A stretch of DNA of 45,007 nucleotides. It comes from an uncultured Lacibacter sp. GTDB taxonomy: Bacteria > Bacteroidota > Bacteroidia > Chitinophagales > Chitinophagaceae. The stretch is from assembly GCF_946479605.1 (NCBI RefSeq), contig NZ_CAMLGT010000004.1, forward strand, positions 1 to 45,007, read 5' to 3'. Below, one piece after another: positions 23,010-32,084 of the stretch. Position 1 is the first letter of the stretch, and every line of letters begins with the position of its first letter. The position numbers and the translations under genes were made by a program. The notes below the pieces were generated by a model, which was not told the origin of the DNA, ran no database searches, and was given only the letters and a program-made list of their open reading frames with translations.

Positions 23010-23897
23010 ATGCGTTTCTGTTTAATCTTACTTTTCACAACAATTCTAAATACTGCCAAAGCGCAGGATACAACTGTTGCAAAACAGAAGGCAGATAGTG
23101 CATTGCAACAAGCTGGAGTAAATGATACACTTCAGCCAAAACAAACAGCTCCGCTCTTTTCATTTGATTCTGCTTACAGGCAGGTGCTTGCTAAAAGCAA
23201 GCTCAACCTGTTTGCTGCTCCACAGTTCCAGATTGAAAAGGAAAAACAAACAGAAGAAAAAGACTGGCTGTTTTATTATATCCTTGGCATAGCATTGCTG
23301 TTTGGTTTGCTGCGCCTGAGTTACCTGCGTTACTTCAGTGATATGTTCAGGGTGTTCTTCCGCACATCATTAAGGGTAAACCAGATCAGGGAACAGCTGG
23401 TGCAATCGGGCTTGCAATCATTGTTGTTTAATTTGTTTTTTGCTGTAGCCGGAGGTACGTATGTCTATCTGCTCATCAGCTATTTCAATGTGTCGGTACA
23501 ATTGCCGGAGTTGTTCATACCCATGATCACTACCGGTGTTATTGCATTGCTCTATCTTGGTAAATATCTTTTCCTTCAAATGAGTGGTTGGCTTTTTGGA
23601 ATGAAAGGAGCTGCGGAAACCTATTCATTTATTGTGTTCCTGATCAATAAGATCATTGGTGTTATTTTACTTCCCTTCCTGTTTGTAATTGCGTTTGCCG
23701 AACACAATCTGGCCGGTATTGCCATTACTATTTCACTTGCAGTAATAACAGGATTGTTTCTTTATCGCTTTTTAAGAGCTTACGGGCCGGTACAGGCCGA
23801 AATAAAAGTGGGCAGGTTTCATTTCTTCATCTTCTTTCTTGCCTTTGAGATTGCGCCTTTACTGGTCATCTACAAGCTCATACTTGGCTTTTTATAA
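23010..23897 (+). CDS. DUF4271 membrane protein
   Basis: A 295-residue inner-membrane protein of the DUF4271 family, restricted to Bacteroidota. A signal-like N-terminus (MRFCLILLFTTILNTAKA|Q) is followed by a soluble stretch (about 20-88) and six or more helices (for example WLFYYILGIALLFGLLRLSYLRYF, VITGLFLYRFLRAYGPV). Its function is unknown. It sits just before hemD; that order is common in this phylum and may link it to envelope or haem biology. A -7 box TATTTTTG (22992-22999) is ten bases before the ATG, so it may have its own promoter with a very short leader. Confidence 0.85.
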   Translation: MRFCLILLFTTILNTAKAQDTTVAKQKADSALQQAGVNDTLQPKQTAPLFSFDSAYRQVLAKSKLNLFAAPQFQIEKEKQTEEKDWLFYYILGIALLFGLLRLSYLRYFSDMFRVFFRTSLRVNQIREQLVQSGLQSLLFNLFFAVAGGTYVYLLISYFNVSVQLPELFIPMITTGVIALLYLGKYLFLQMSGWLFGMKGAAETYSFIVFLINKIIGVILLPFLFVIAFAEHNLAGIAITISLAVITGLFLYRFLRAYGPVQAEIKVGRFHFFIFFLAFEIAPLLVIYKLILGFL

Positions 23898-23939
23898 AGA
23901 ATTGTACTTACCTTTGCAGAAATTTTCCAAAGATAACGT

Positions 23940-24725
23940 ATGGAAAAAAACGGTATGAAGCCCCAAAAAGAGAAAGCGATCAAAAACATCCTGATAACGC
24001 AGCCAAGGCCAGAATCCGACAAGTCGCCATACTATGAGCTCGCCAGGAAATACAATGTGGAGTTGTCTTTTCAACCCTTCATTCGTATAGAAGGAGTGCC
24101 TGCAAAAGATTTCAGAAAACAAAAGATTGATATTACTGCTTACTCGGCTGTTATTTTCACCAGCCGTAATGCTATTGATCATTTCTTCCGCACCTGCGAG
24201 GAAATGCGAATAGCCGTATCACAGGAAACAAAATATTTCTGCATAACAGAAGCAGTGGCGCTTTATCTGCAGAAATTTATTCTTTACAGAAAAAGAAAAG
24301 TCTTTTACGGAGCCGATGGCACCAACAAAAGCCTCTTTGATGTGGTGAATAAACACAAGAGCAATGAAAAATTCCTGTATCCATGTACCGAAAACCTCGA
24401 CAATGAGATCACCGGTTGGCTTCGTAATCATAACTGTGAATTCGCAACCCCCATCCTTTATAAAACTGTAAGCAATGATGTAAAAGACCTGATCACCACA
24501 GGCGACTTTGACATCATTTGTTTTTTTACCCCTAGTGGTGTAAAAAGTCTTCTGGAAAATCTGCCCAAGTACAAACAGAACGGAACGTATATTGGTGCTT
24601 TTGGTGCCAATACATTCAAAGCTGTTGAAGAAGCAGGGTTAAAACTGCAGATCAAAGCACCCGATCCGCAGGCGCCAAGTATGGTTTCTGCATTAGATAA
24701 ATTTCTTGCACAAATTTCAAAGTAA
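23940..24725 (+). CDS. hemD: uroporphyrinogen-III synthase
   Basis: HemD closes hydroxymethylbilane with inversion of ring D to give uroporphyrinogen III, the precursor of haem, sirohaem and cobalamin. At 261 residues it has the usual two-domain size. Weak family motifs are seen: ILITQPRPESDKSPYYELARK at the N-terminus, AVIFTSRNAIDHFFR (about 62-76) and DIICFFTPSGVKSLLEN (about 192-208). HemD sequences are very divergent, so the call rests on these and on the DUF4271 neighbour. A -7 box TACCTTTG (23909-23916) lies 23 bases before the ATG. Confidence 0.88.
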   Translation: MEKNGMKPQKEKAIKNILITQPRPESDKSPYYELARKYNVELSFQPFIRIEGVPAKDFRKQKIDITAYSAVIFTSRNAIDHFFRTCEEMRIAVSQETKYFCITEAVALYLQKFILYRKRKVFYGADGTNKSLFDVVNKHKSNEKFLYPCTENLDNEITGWLRNHNCEFATPILYKTVSNDVKDLITTGDFDIICFFTPSGVKSLLENLPKYKQNGTYIGAFGANTFKAVEEAGLKLQIKAPDPQAPSMVSALDKFLAQISK

Positions 24726-24791
24726 GTTCTACTGCACATTGTGTGGTAAACAAAGTAGGTTTGCAGTTGTTTTTAACAGCAGCAACTTTTT

Positions 24792-26855
24792 ATGCAACAC
24801 ACAAACCGTCTCATCAGCGAAAGCAGTCCTTATCTTTTACAGCATGCTCACAATCCTGTAGATTGGTATCCATGGGGAGAGGAAGCGCTGAAAAGAGCAG
24901 TGGAAGAAGATAAACCTGTCTTGGTAAGTATTGGTTATTCTTCCTGCCATTGGTGTCATGTAATGGAGCGTGAGAGTTTTGAAGATGAAGCCACGGCTGC
25001 TATCATGAACAGCCATTTCATCAATATAAAAATTGACAGGGAAGAGCGTCCCGATCTTGATCATATTTACATGGATGCTGTGCAGTCTATGAGCGGAAGT
25101 GGAGGATGGCCACTGAATGTTTTCTTAACGCCCCATCTCAAACCTTTTTATGGCGGCACATATTTTCCTCCGGTAAGGGCTTATAACCGTAGTTCATGGA
25201 AAGAGGTGTTGTATGGTATTGCCAATGCATTTAAAGAAAGAAGAGAGGAGATTGAGCAACAGGCAGCAGAATTGGTGTATCACCTGCAAAACGCCAATTC
25301 ATTCGGTACACAAAAAGTAGTGAAGTTTGATCTTCCGGCAGAAGAGTTGTTTCCCTTAAAACAAAGAGAGTTGCTGTTTGATGCGGTGATGAAAACTGCT
25401 GATAAAACCTGGGGCGGTTTTGGCGGCGCACCAAAATTTCCACAAACCTTTACGATTGCATTCCTATTACAGCATTATCATTTTACAGGTAATAAGGAAG
25501 CGTTGGAACAGGCGTGTCTCAGTCTTGATAAAATGATTGAAGGAGGAATTTATGATCAGGTAGGAGGAGGTTTTGCAAGATATAGTACCGATACAGAATG
25601 GCTGGCACCACATTTTGAAAAAATGCTGTACGACAATGCATTGCTGGTGATCGTTATGAGTGAAGCCTGGCAGTTAACAAAACGGCCACAATATCACCGG
25701 GCAATAGAGGAAACATTTGCATTTGTTGAGCGGGAGATGACATCTGCAGAAGACGGCTTTTATTCTGCCCTGGATGCCGATAGCGAAGGAGTTGAAGGAA
25801 AGTATTACACCTGGAAAAAGAAGGAAGTTGATGAACTGCTCGAGGATGATGCTGAGCTGTTTTGTCGGTTTTACGATATTACTGAAGAGGGGAATTGGGA
25901 GGAAGTAAGTATTCCCCGGATAAAGCAAAAGGCAGAACTGTTTTGCAAAGAAAACGGATTGAAGCAAACCGAATTTGAAGAGCAGATGAAAACATGCCTG
26001 GCGATACTGTTAACGTCAAGGGAGCAACGCATTAAACCATTGCTGGACGATAAGATCATTTTAAGCTGGAACGCCTTGATGAATTGCGCCTATAGCAGTG
26101 CTTTTGCAGCAACAGGCAAAGAGGAATATCGCAGCAAAGCCATCAGCAACATGCAGTTTTTGCTGGGCGCTTTCCGCAAGGATGGCGAATGGCTGCATGT
26201 ATATAAAAACGGGCAGGCAAAGTTTCCGGCTTTTCTTGATGATTATGCCTATCTCATAAAAGCATTATTGCAGTTGCAGGAAATAACATCTGAGCCAACT
26301 TATCTTTTACAGGCTGCGGAGTTGATGGACTTGGCCATTCAGAATTTTTCGGAAGATGAAACCGGGTTCTTTTTCTTTACAGCAGCAGGGCAGTCAGATG
26401 TGGTAGTAAGAAAAAAGGAAGTGTATGACGGAGCTGTCCCATCAGGCAATGCGGTAATGGCGGTAAACCTGTTTCAGTTGGGTACCCTTTTAAACCGGCC
26501 GGAATGGAAGGAGCGGAGCACAAAAATGTTGTTGGGTTTGCAGGATGTGGTGGTACGTTACCCCGGTTCATTTGGGGTGTGGGCTGGGTTTTTAATAAAC
26601 CGGATCCACGGTTTCAGGGAGCTTGCAATTGTGGGACCGGCCTACCGGGAAAAAAGAGACAGCGTTTTAAGCTGGTACAGGCCAAATGTAATTCTGCAGT
26701 CTTCCGCAAAAAGTGAGCGTACTTTCCCGCTATTATTCAACCGGGACTCTCCCACAGGCGGCACATTTTTTTACTTATGCCGTGAGTATGCCTGTGAGCA
26801 ACCAACCGCTGAAACTCAGGAAATACGGGATGTTTTAGCTTCTGTATCAGCTTAA
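24792..26855 (+). CDS. DUF255 thioredoxin-fold protein (YyaL/SPATA20-like)
   Basis: A 687-residue cytoplasmic protein of the conserved DUF255 family, which includes YyaL and human SPATA20. The N-terminal thioredoxin-like domain (1-170) holds [10 protein letters not shown] with Cys52 and Cys55 as a CxxC pair, preceded by NPVDWYPWG and followed by [11 protein letters not shown]. An alpha/alpha-barrel of the glycosidase type follows (about 180-650), with the [26 protein letters not shown] motif. The function is not established. It stands alone after hemD, with a -7 box TAGGTTTG at 24756-24763, and before the gliding genes. The family is usually 650-700 residues, so it is complete. Confidence 0.92.
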   Translation: MQHTNRLISESSPYLLQHAHNPVDWYPWGEEALKRAVEEDKPVLVSIGYSSCHWCHVMERESFEDEATAAIMNSHFINIKIDREERPDLDHIYMDAVQSMSGSGGWPLNVFLTPHLKPFYGGTYFPPVRAYNRSSWKEVLYGIANAFKERREEIEQQAAELVYHLQNANSFGTQKVVKFDLPAEELFPLKQRELLFDAVMKTADKTWGGFGGAPKFPQTFTIAFLLQHYHFTGNKEALEQACLSLDKMIEGGIYDQVGGGFARYSTDTEWLAPHFEKMLYDNALLVIVMSEAWQLTKRPQYHRAIEETFAFVEREMTSAEDGFYSALDADSEGVEGKYYTWKKKEVDELLEDDAELFCRFYDITEEGNWEEVSIPRIKQKAELFCKENGLKQTEFEEQMKTCLAILLTSREQRIKPLLDDKIILSWNALMNCAYSSAFAATGKEEYRSKAISNMQFLLGAFRKDGEWLHVYKNGQAKFPAFLDDYAYLIKALLQLQEITSEPTYLLQAAELMDLAIQNFSEDETGFFFFTAAGQSDVVVRKKEVYDGAVPSGNAVMAVNLFQLGTLLNRPEWKERSTKMLLGLQDVVVRYPGSFGVWAGFLINRIHGFRELAIVGPAYREKRDSVLSWYRPNVILQSSAKSERTFPLLFNRDSPTGGTFFYLCREYACEQPTAETQEIRDVLASVSA

Positions 26856-26972
26856 AACAATAAAAAAATCAATTCCCCGTTATCGTTTTTGAGCTATAAA
26901 ACATTTTGAATAATTGAAAATTAATTATTAGCATTGCGATGAATTTTAAGGTGAATCCTGAAAAGGACTACT

Positions 26973-26980
26973 TAAATTTG
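26973..26980 (+). promoter_or_regulatory. -7 promoter element for gldKLMN
   Basis: TAAATTTG matches the TAnnTTTG consensus and lies 37 bases before the gldK ATG. No clear TTTG -33 element is visible at the usual distance. No gene is seen in 26856-27017. Confidence 0.55.
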
Positions 26981-27017
26981 TCCAATACCTTAATCAAGAA
27001 AATTAAATTCTTAACAA

Positions 27018-28286
27018 ATGAAGAACCAACTGTTTAGTTGCCTAACAATCGCCGCCTTATCCGTACTGGCTGTTAGCTGTGGGAAATCGAAATCTTCTTC
27101 TAAGTCAGCAAACAACGGACAACTTGTTGGTGCCGCTTACAACGCCAAGCAAAATAACAACACACATTTGGGCATGGTGATGATTCCACAGGGTACATTC
27201 CACATGGGACCCAGCGATGAGGATATCAACTATGCATATACGGCACGTAACCGCCAGGTGTCCATCAGCGGCTTTTGGATGGACGCAACCGAAATTACAA
27301 ACAGTGAATACAAGCAGTTTGTGTTCTATGTTAGGGATTCCATTGCGGCTACTATTCTCAACTATATCGATCCTAAAACAAATGCCATCGACTGGAAAAA
27401 AGCAAACGGCATCTGGAAAGAGAAAAACGTATATGAGAAACTCGGCCAGATGATGATGGCTCCGGATGACCGCATTTTCGGTAAAATGGAGATCGATCCT
27501 GATAAACTTATCTACAAAGAAGAATATGTGGATTATAAAGCTGCGGCATACCGCAAGCCCAATGAACCACGTTCAAAATTCATCATCCGTAACCCGGTTA
27601 AAGTATACCCTGATACGCTGGTATGGGTGCGTGATTTCTCTTACAGCTATAATGAGCCGATGAGCCAACGTTATTTTGCTCACCCGGCTTTTGCTAACTA
27701 CCCTGTAGTTGGTACTACCTGGAAACAGGCAAATGCATTCTGTAACTGGCGCACACGTCACCTCAATGATTATAATGATACCAAAGGTTATGCAACAGAA
27801 TCAAGCTACCGCTTACCTTCTGAAGCAGAATGGGAATATGCAGCCCGTGGCGGACGTTCACAATCGATGTTCCCCTGGGGTAACTATTATCTCCGCAACC
27901 GTAAAGGATGTTTAATGGCCAACTTTAAACCCGGCCGTGGTAATTATCCTGAAGACGGTGGTTTCTATACTGTGCGTGCCGATGCATACTGGCCAAACGA
28001 CTTTGGTCTCTATAACATGGCTGGTAACGTGGCAGAGTGGACAGGCTCTCTTTATTACGAAGGCGCTTACAACTTTGCACACGACATGAACCCAGATATC
28101 CGCTACAATGCAAAGGACAGTGATCCTCCACGCATGAAGCGTAAAGTGGTTCGTGGTGGTAGCTGGCAGAGTGTTGGTTACTTCCTTCAAACAAGCACAC
28201 GTAACTATGAGTATCAGGATACAGCTAAATCATACATCGGTTTCCGTTGTGTGATCAACCTGCCGCCGATGATGCGCAAACGTTAA
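27018..28286 (+). CDS. gldK: T9SS/gliding lipoprotein GldK
   Basis: GldK is an outer-membrane-associated lipoprotein that forms the periplasmic ring of the type IX secretion system with GldN. The 422-residue protein has a lipoprotein signal with lipobox ALSVLAVSC (Cys22) and then a formylglycine-generating-enzyme (SUMF1) fold. FGE landmarks are MVMIPQGTFHMGP, YRLPSEAEWEYAARGG, MAGNVAEWTG and VVRGGSW. It is followed by gldL, gldM and gldN on the same strand with short gaps, the standard order. Gliding itself may or may not occur; many T9SS users keep this operon only for secretion. Confidence 0.95.
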   Translation: MKNQLFSCLTIAALSVLAVSCGKSKSSSKSANNGQLVGAAYNAKQNNNTHLGMVMIPQGTFHMGPSDEDINYAYTARNRQVSISGFWMDATEITNSEYKQFVFYVRDSIAATILNYIDPKTNAIDWKKANGIWKEKNVYEKLGQMMMAPDDRIFGKMEIDPDKLIYKEEYVDYKAAAYRKPNEPRSKFIIRNPVKVYPDTLVWVRDFSYSYNEPMSQRYFAHPAFANYPVVGTTWKQANAFCNWRTRHLNDYNDTKGYATESSYRLPSEAEWEYAARGGRSQSMFPWGNYYLRNRKGCLMANFKPGRGNYPEDGGFYTVRADAYWPNDFGLYNMAGNVAEWTGSLYYEGAYNFAHDMNPDIRYNAKDSDPPRMKRKVVRGGSWQSVGYFLQTSTRNYEYQDTAKSYIGFRCVINLPPMMRKR

Positions 28287-28397
28287 TCAACAAAGCAAAA
28301 TTTCAAACCCTAATAATTTACCTTTTAGTCCAAAAACCTACGTTTTTTGAGCTGATCACAAACCATCATTGATTTACCTTTTTTAAAACCAACTTTT

Positions 28398-29147
28398 ATG
28401 GCAGTCTCTAAATCAACCGAAAAAATCACAAACATCATCGTATCCGCAGGTGCAGCAGTCGTAATCTTCGGAGCCTGGGCCAAGATCCTTCACCTTTCTT
28501 TTGCAGACATGATGCTTACCGTAGGTCTGTTGACCGAAGCGGGCATCTTCGTAGTATATGCTTACCTGGCTACTCAGGGTTATGGTTTGCACGATGATGG
28601 GCATAAAGCAGCAGGTCCTGCAGGAACTCCGGCTTTAGCGTCTTTAGATAAAATGTTACACGAAGCAGATATTACGCCATCAAACCTCCGCAGCCTTGGT
28701 GAGAATTTCCAAAAACTCAATTCAACTGTAGGTGGTATTAAGGATGTAAGCGATGTGGTTGCTTCTACCGGCCAGTTAAGTGCTTCATCAAAAGAAGCTG
28801 CGAAAGTATTAGACAGTATGAAAGACTCTTATCAGCAAGCAGCTGCTACAGTTTCTTCATTCAATCTTGCTGCAGAAGGTACAAAAGCATATCATGAGCA
28901 AGTACAGGTTATGACAAAAAATCTCGGTTCATTAAATACAATTTATGAACTGGAATTACAGGATACCAACAACCACCTGAAAGCTATGAACAAATTCTAC
29001 GGTAACCTCACACAGGCTTCTGAAGCTATGATAGGCAGCGTGGATGATGCAAAAAGAGCACAGGAACAAATTGGCAACCTGGCCAAAAACCTCGGCACTT
29101 TGAACAATATCTATGGAAATATGATCAATGCAATGCAGGGACGTTAA
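28398..29147 (+). CDS. gldL: T9SS motor protein GldL
   Basis: GldL is the inner-membrane stator subunit of the proton-driven GldLM motor that powers type IX secretion and gliding. The 249-residue protein has two close helices near the N-terminus (NIIVSAGAAVVIFGAWAKIL and MMLTVGLLTEAGIFVVYAYL). The second carries the conserved glutamate (LLTEAG) thought to take part in proton flow. A long cytoplasmic helical part with repeated GNL and LNxIY words follows. The gene lies 111 bases after gldK; a promoter-like TACCTTTT stretch is in that gap. All expected features are present. Confidence 0.95.
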   Translation: MAVSKSTEKITNIIVSAGAAVVIFGAWAKILHLSFADMMLTVGLLTEAGIFVVYAYLATQGYGLHDDGHKAAGPAGTPALASLDKMLHEADITPSNLRSLGENFQKLNSTVGGIKDVSDVVASTGQLSASSKEAAKVLDSMKDSYQQAAATVSSFNLAAEGTKAYHEQVQVMTKNLGSLNTIYELELQDTNNHLKAMNKFYGNLTQASEAMIGSVDDAKRAQEQIGNLAKNLGTLNNIYGNMINAMQGR

Positions 29148-29208
29148 TTATATGAATCAACAGACGAACCAAAACTATTTCCTGATTTAAAACCAAAATC
29201 CGAAAAAG

Positions 29209-30738
29209 ATGGCACTACCTAAAGAGCCCCGGCAGAAGATGATCAACCTGATGTACCTGGTGTTAACAGCCCTGTTGGCATTGAACGTATCAGCTGAGAT
29301 CATCAACGCATTCAAAGTAGTAGATAATAGTCTTACCACTACCAATTCAGTTGTTAACCGCTCTACAGAAACGATCATGGAATCGTTCAAAATAAAACTT
29401 GAATCTCCTGAATCAAAAGTGAAAGCTGCAGAATGGATGCCTAAAGCTGAAACTGCAGTGAAGTTAACCAAAGAGGTGACAGACTATATTGAGCAGCTGA
29501 AAATGAAAATCAAAGTTGAAGCAGGTTTCGATCCAAAAGATCCTGAATCAAAGTTTAAAGAAGATAATGTTGACATTGCCACCCGCATCATGGATAAACA
29601 AGGTGAGGGCGAGAAACTGCGTAAAAAACTGGAAGAGTACAAAAAAGCAATGCTTGCTATTGATCCTGAAGTAGCTAAGATGTTCGAAAAAAATCTTCCG
29701 ATTAATACAGAAATACCAAAGTCAAATACCCGCCAAATGGGTAAAGTAACATGGGCTTCTGCTTATTTCCACATGACTCCTACTGTAGCTGCATTAACGA
29801 TGCTCAGTAAGTTTCAGAACGACGTTAAAACAACTGAAAGCCGCTTTGTGAACGAGTTTCACAACAGAGTAGGACAGGTAGTTGTTCGTTTCGATGCATT
29901 TGAACCAATTGTTGGTTCTAATACAACCTACCTCTTCCCAGGTCAGGAAATGGAAATTACAGCAGGGTTGGCTGCATTCAGCAAAAGCAAATTACCTACA
30001 GTAACGATTGCTGGTGCACCAGTTGAGCTGAATGAAAAAGGGATGGCTGTAAGAAAATATAAAGTGGGAAGCACCAGCGGTTCGGTTAAAGTAGTTGTAA
30101 ACTATAATGACCAGGATGGTAACCCGCAAAAAAAGGAAGTTGACCTGAATTATACAGTAGGTACTGCCACTGGCGCTTTCGTAAGTGCTGAAAAAGTGAA
30201 AGTAATGTACATCGGCTTAGATAACGAATTAGCCGTTAGCGGTGGAAGTGTAGGCGATGAAAAAGTAACTGTTAGTATTAACAATGGCTCGCTTAGCAAA
30301 ATCGGCCCTGGCCGTTATATTGCAAAGCCAAGTACACCAGGTAAAGCAGTAGTAACTGTAAACTCTGATGGTAAGCCAAGCAGCTTTGAATTCAGGGTTA
30401 AAACGGTTCCTGATCCAACTCCAATGGTTGGAGCAAGTAAAGGTGGTCGTATTCCTGCCAATGTGTTCAAAGCACAAAGAGGTATCAGAGCTGAACTGGA
30501 GAACTTTGTGTTTGAAGGTGTAAGCTTTACCGTTACAGGTTATACATTTTATGCAACAGGAAAAGGATTTCCTGATGCAGGTGTAAGGCCAGGTGTACGC
30601 AGCAATACTTTTGATGCTGTACAGGATTTAATAAACCGTTGTGGTCCAGGTACTACCGTTGTTCTTGATGAAATCAGGGCAGTTGGACCGGGTGGCAACA
30701 CAAGAACTTTACCTCCTTTGTCGTTTGTATTATATTAA
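29209..30738 (+). CDS. gldM: T9SS motor protein GldM
   Basis: GldM pairs with GldL as the rotor or shaft of the T9SS motor and reaches through the periplasm to the GldKN ring. The 509-residue protein starts MALPKEPRQKMINLMYLVLTALLALNVSAE: a short cytoplasmic end and a single helix. Four periplasmic domains (D1-D4) follow, the early part helical (about 40-220) and the later part beta-rich, ending ALPG-like with RTLPPLSFVLY. It overlaps no gene; gldN starts about ten bases after its stop, so translation is probably coupled. Length matches the 500-520 usual for the family. Confidence 0.95.
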   Translation: MALPKEPRQKMINLMYLVLTALLALNVSAEIINAFKVVDNSLTTTNSVVNRSTETIMESFKIKLESPESKVKAAEWMPKAETAVKLTKEVTDYIEQLKMKIKVEAGFDPKDPESKFKEDNVDIATRIMDKQGEGEKLRKKLEEYKKAMLAIDPEVAKMFEKNLPINTEIPKSNTRQMGKVTWASAYFHMTPTVAALTMLSKFQNDVKTTESRFVNEFHNRVGQVVVRFDAFEPIVGSNTTYLFPGQEMEITAGLAAFSKSKLPTVTIAGAPVELNEKGMAVRKYKVGSTSGSVKVVVNYNDQDGNPQKKEVDLNYTVGTATGAFVSAEKVKVMYIGLDNELAVSGGSVGDEKVTVSINNGSLSKIGPGRYIAKPSTPGKAVVTVNSDGKPSSFEFRVKTVPDPTPMVGASKGGRIPANVFKAQRGIRAELENFVFEGVSFTVTGYTFYATGKGFPDAGVRPGVRSNTFDAVQDLINRCGPGTTVVLDEIRAVGPGGNTRTLPPLSFVLY

Positions 30739-30748
30739 ACACATGATT

Positions 30749-31822
30749 ATGAAAATAAAATGCCTTACAGTTGGATTGTTGTTAACTTCCTTAATGGTTT
30801 CGGGAGTTGTGTCTGCGCAGCAGCGGAAGAAGACAACACGTAAAACTACAACACCACCTGCGCAGTCTTCTGGCTATGGCTCATCTGGGTATGGCACTAC
30901 TCCTACGCAACAACAACCGACACAGCAGAATTCGGCTTATGGTAATAATAACCAGCAGCAGCAAACAAATCAACCGCAGGCTAATATTCCGATTGTGGTA
31001 GTAAAGTCTACAGGAAATGCAGCATTAGATACTGTACCTCCTTCGCTTCGTAATGATGCGTCAATTGAGCGTAACCTGATCAAAGATCGTCAGCCATTGA
31101 CATACGAGCATATCCGTGAAGATGATGCCATCTATCGTCAGCGTGTGTGGAGAGAAATTGATACACGTGAGAAAATGAATCTTCCGTTCCGTTACTCAGC
31201 AAATGAAGACAATGGTAACCAACGTTTCATTTCAATTATTCTCAAAGCTATTAAAGACAGGGAAGTAACAGCCTTTGATCCTATTGATGATCGCTTTACG
31301 AAGCCATTAACGCCACAAGCTGTTATGGAATCATTTGCAGGGGGTGTTGATACCGTACCTGTATATGATTTGAATGGTAATATCGAGCGCTATGAGGTTC
31401 GTACAAAAGAAGTTGATCCTGACAGCATTTACCAATTCAGAGTAAAAGAAGAATGGGTATTTGATAAAGAATCTTCAAGAATGTTTGTACGTATCCTTGG
31501 CATTTGCCCGGTAAAACCAATCTATACTTCTACTGGTCAGTTTATTGATATGGTTCCTTTGTTTTGGGTGTACTACCCGGATGCACGTGGCGTGCTTTCA
31601 CGTTATGAGGCATTTAATGGTAAAAACTTTGGTGCTCGTATGACATGGGAAGAGCTGTTTGAAAATCGTATGTTCAGCAGTTTTATCACTAAAACAACCA
31701 TGGATAATCCATATGATCGTCGTTTGAAAGATTATATTAAGGATCCGATCCTCCGCCTTCTTGAAGGTGAAAATATTAAAGACAAGATCTTTAATTACGA
31801 GCAGGATCTGTGGTCATATTAA
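30749..31822 (+). CDS. gldN: T9SS ring protein GldN (PorN)
   Basis: GldN forms the periplasmic ring with GldK and contacts GldM. The 357-residue form starts MKIKCLTVGLLLTSLMVSG with a signal peptide ending near VVSA|Q. An ATG two codons earlier (30743) is equally possible, while the open frame back to 30641 overlaps gldM and is not needed. After the signal comes a 75-residue low-complexity stretch rich in Q, N, G, S, T and Y, then the conserved domain from about residue 95 (ERNLIKDRQPLTYEHIREDDAIY) to FNYEQDLWSY at the end. The gene closes the operon and is followed by a terminator. Confidence 0.93.
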   Translation: MKIKCLTVGLLLTSLMVSGVVSAQQRKKTTRKTTTPPAQSSGYGSSGYGTTPTQQQPTQQNSAYGNNNQQQQTNQPQANIPIVVVKSTGNAALDTVPPSLRNDASIERNLIKDRQPLTYEHIREDDAIYRQRVWREIDTREKMNLPFRYSANEDNGNQRFISIILKAIKDREVTAFDPIDDRFTKPLTPQAVMESFAGGVDTVPVYDLNGNIERYEVRTKEVDPDSIYQFRVKEEWVFDKESSRMFVRILGICPVKPIYTSTGQFIDMVPLFWVYYPDARGVLSRYEAFNGKNFGARMTWEELFENRMFSSFITKTTMDNPYDRRLKDYIKDPILRLLEGENIKDKIFNYEQDLWSY

Positions 31823-31841
31823 CACAATTAAAGAGAATTTC

Positions 31842-31868
31842 AAAAGCCGCCCATCGGGCGGCTTTTTT
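31842..31868 (+). terminator. intrinsic terminator of the gldKLMN operon
   Basis: AAAAGCCGCCC (31842-31852) pairs with GGGCGGCTTTT (31856-31866) around an ATC loop, ending in six T residues. It starts 20 bases after the gldN stop. Confidence 0.92.
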
Positions 31869-32047
31869 ATTGCCATGATACTTATTAAATCAGTTGAAAA
31901 GCAGATGTTTATAGTGGTAAATAATGAACAAAAGCAGGCTTAAAAATGACAGATATTTTTTTCAAATACCCGCTTTTGGGTATTGCTTTTATGGGAACTG
32001 TTTGTATCTTCGTTACGGTTTTTCATAGGATATTGGATTTTAAAGAC

Positions 32048-32081
32048 GGGGCTGGATTTCTATCCTGGCCCCATTTTTTTT
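32048..32081 (+). terminator. terminator-like hairpin in the gldN-uvrC convergent gap
   Basis: GGGGC (32048-32052) pairs with GCCCC (32068-32072), extended by wobble pairs, and is followed on the plus strand by eight T residues (32074-32081). It lies three bases from the uvrC stop. The T-run favours plus-strand use although gldN already has a terminator; on the minus strand the stem extends with AGGAT-type pairs and could also end uvrC. No convincing gene lies in 31869-32047; a second small hairpin AATACCC / GGGTATT is at 31965-31984. Confidence 0.6.
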
Positions 32082-32084
32082 GCA

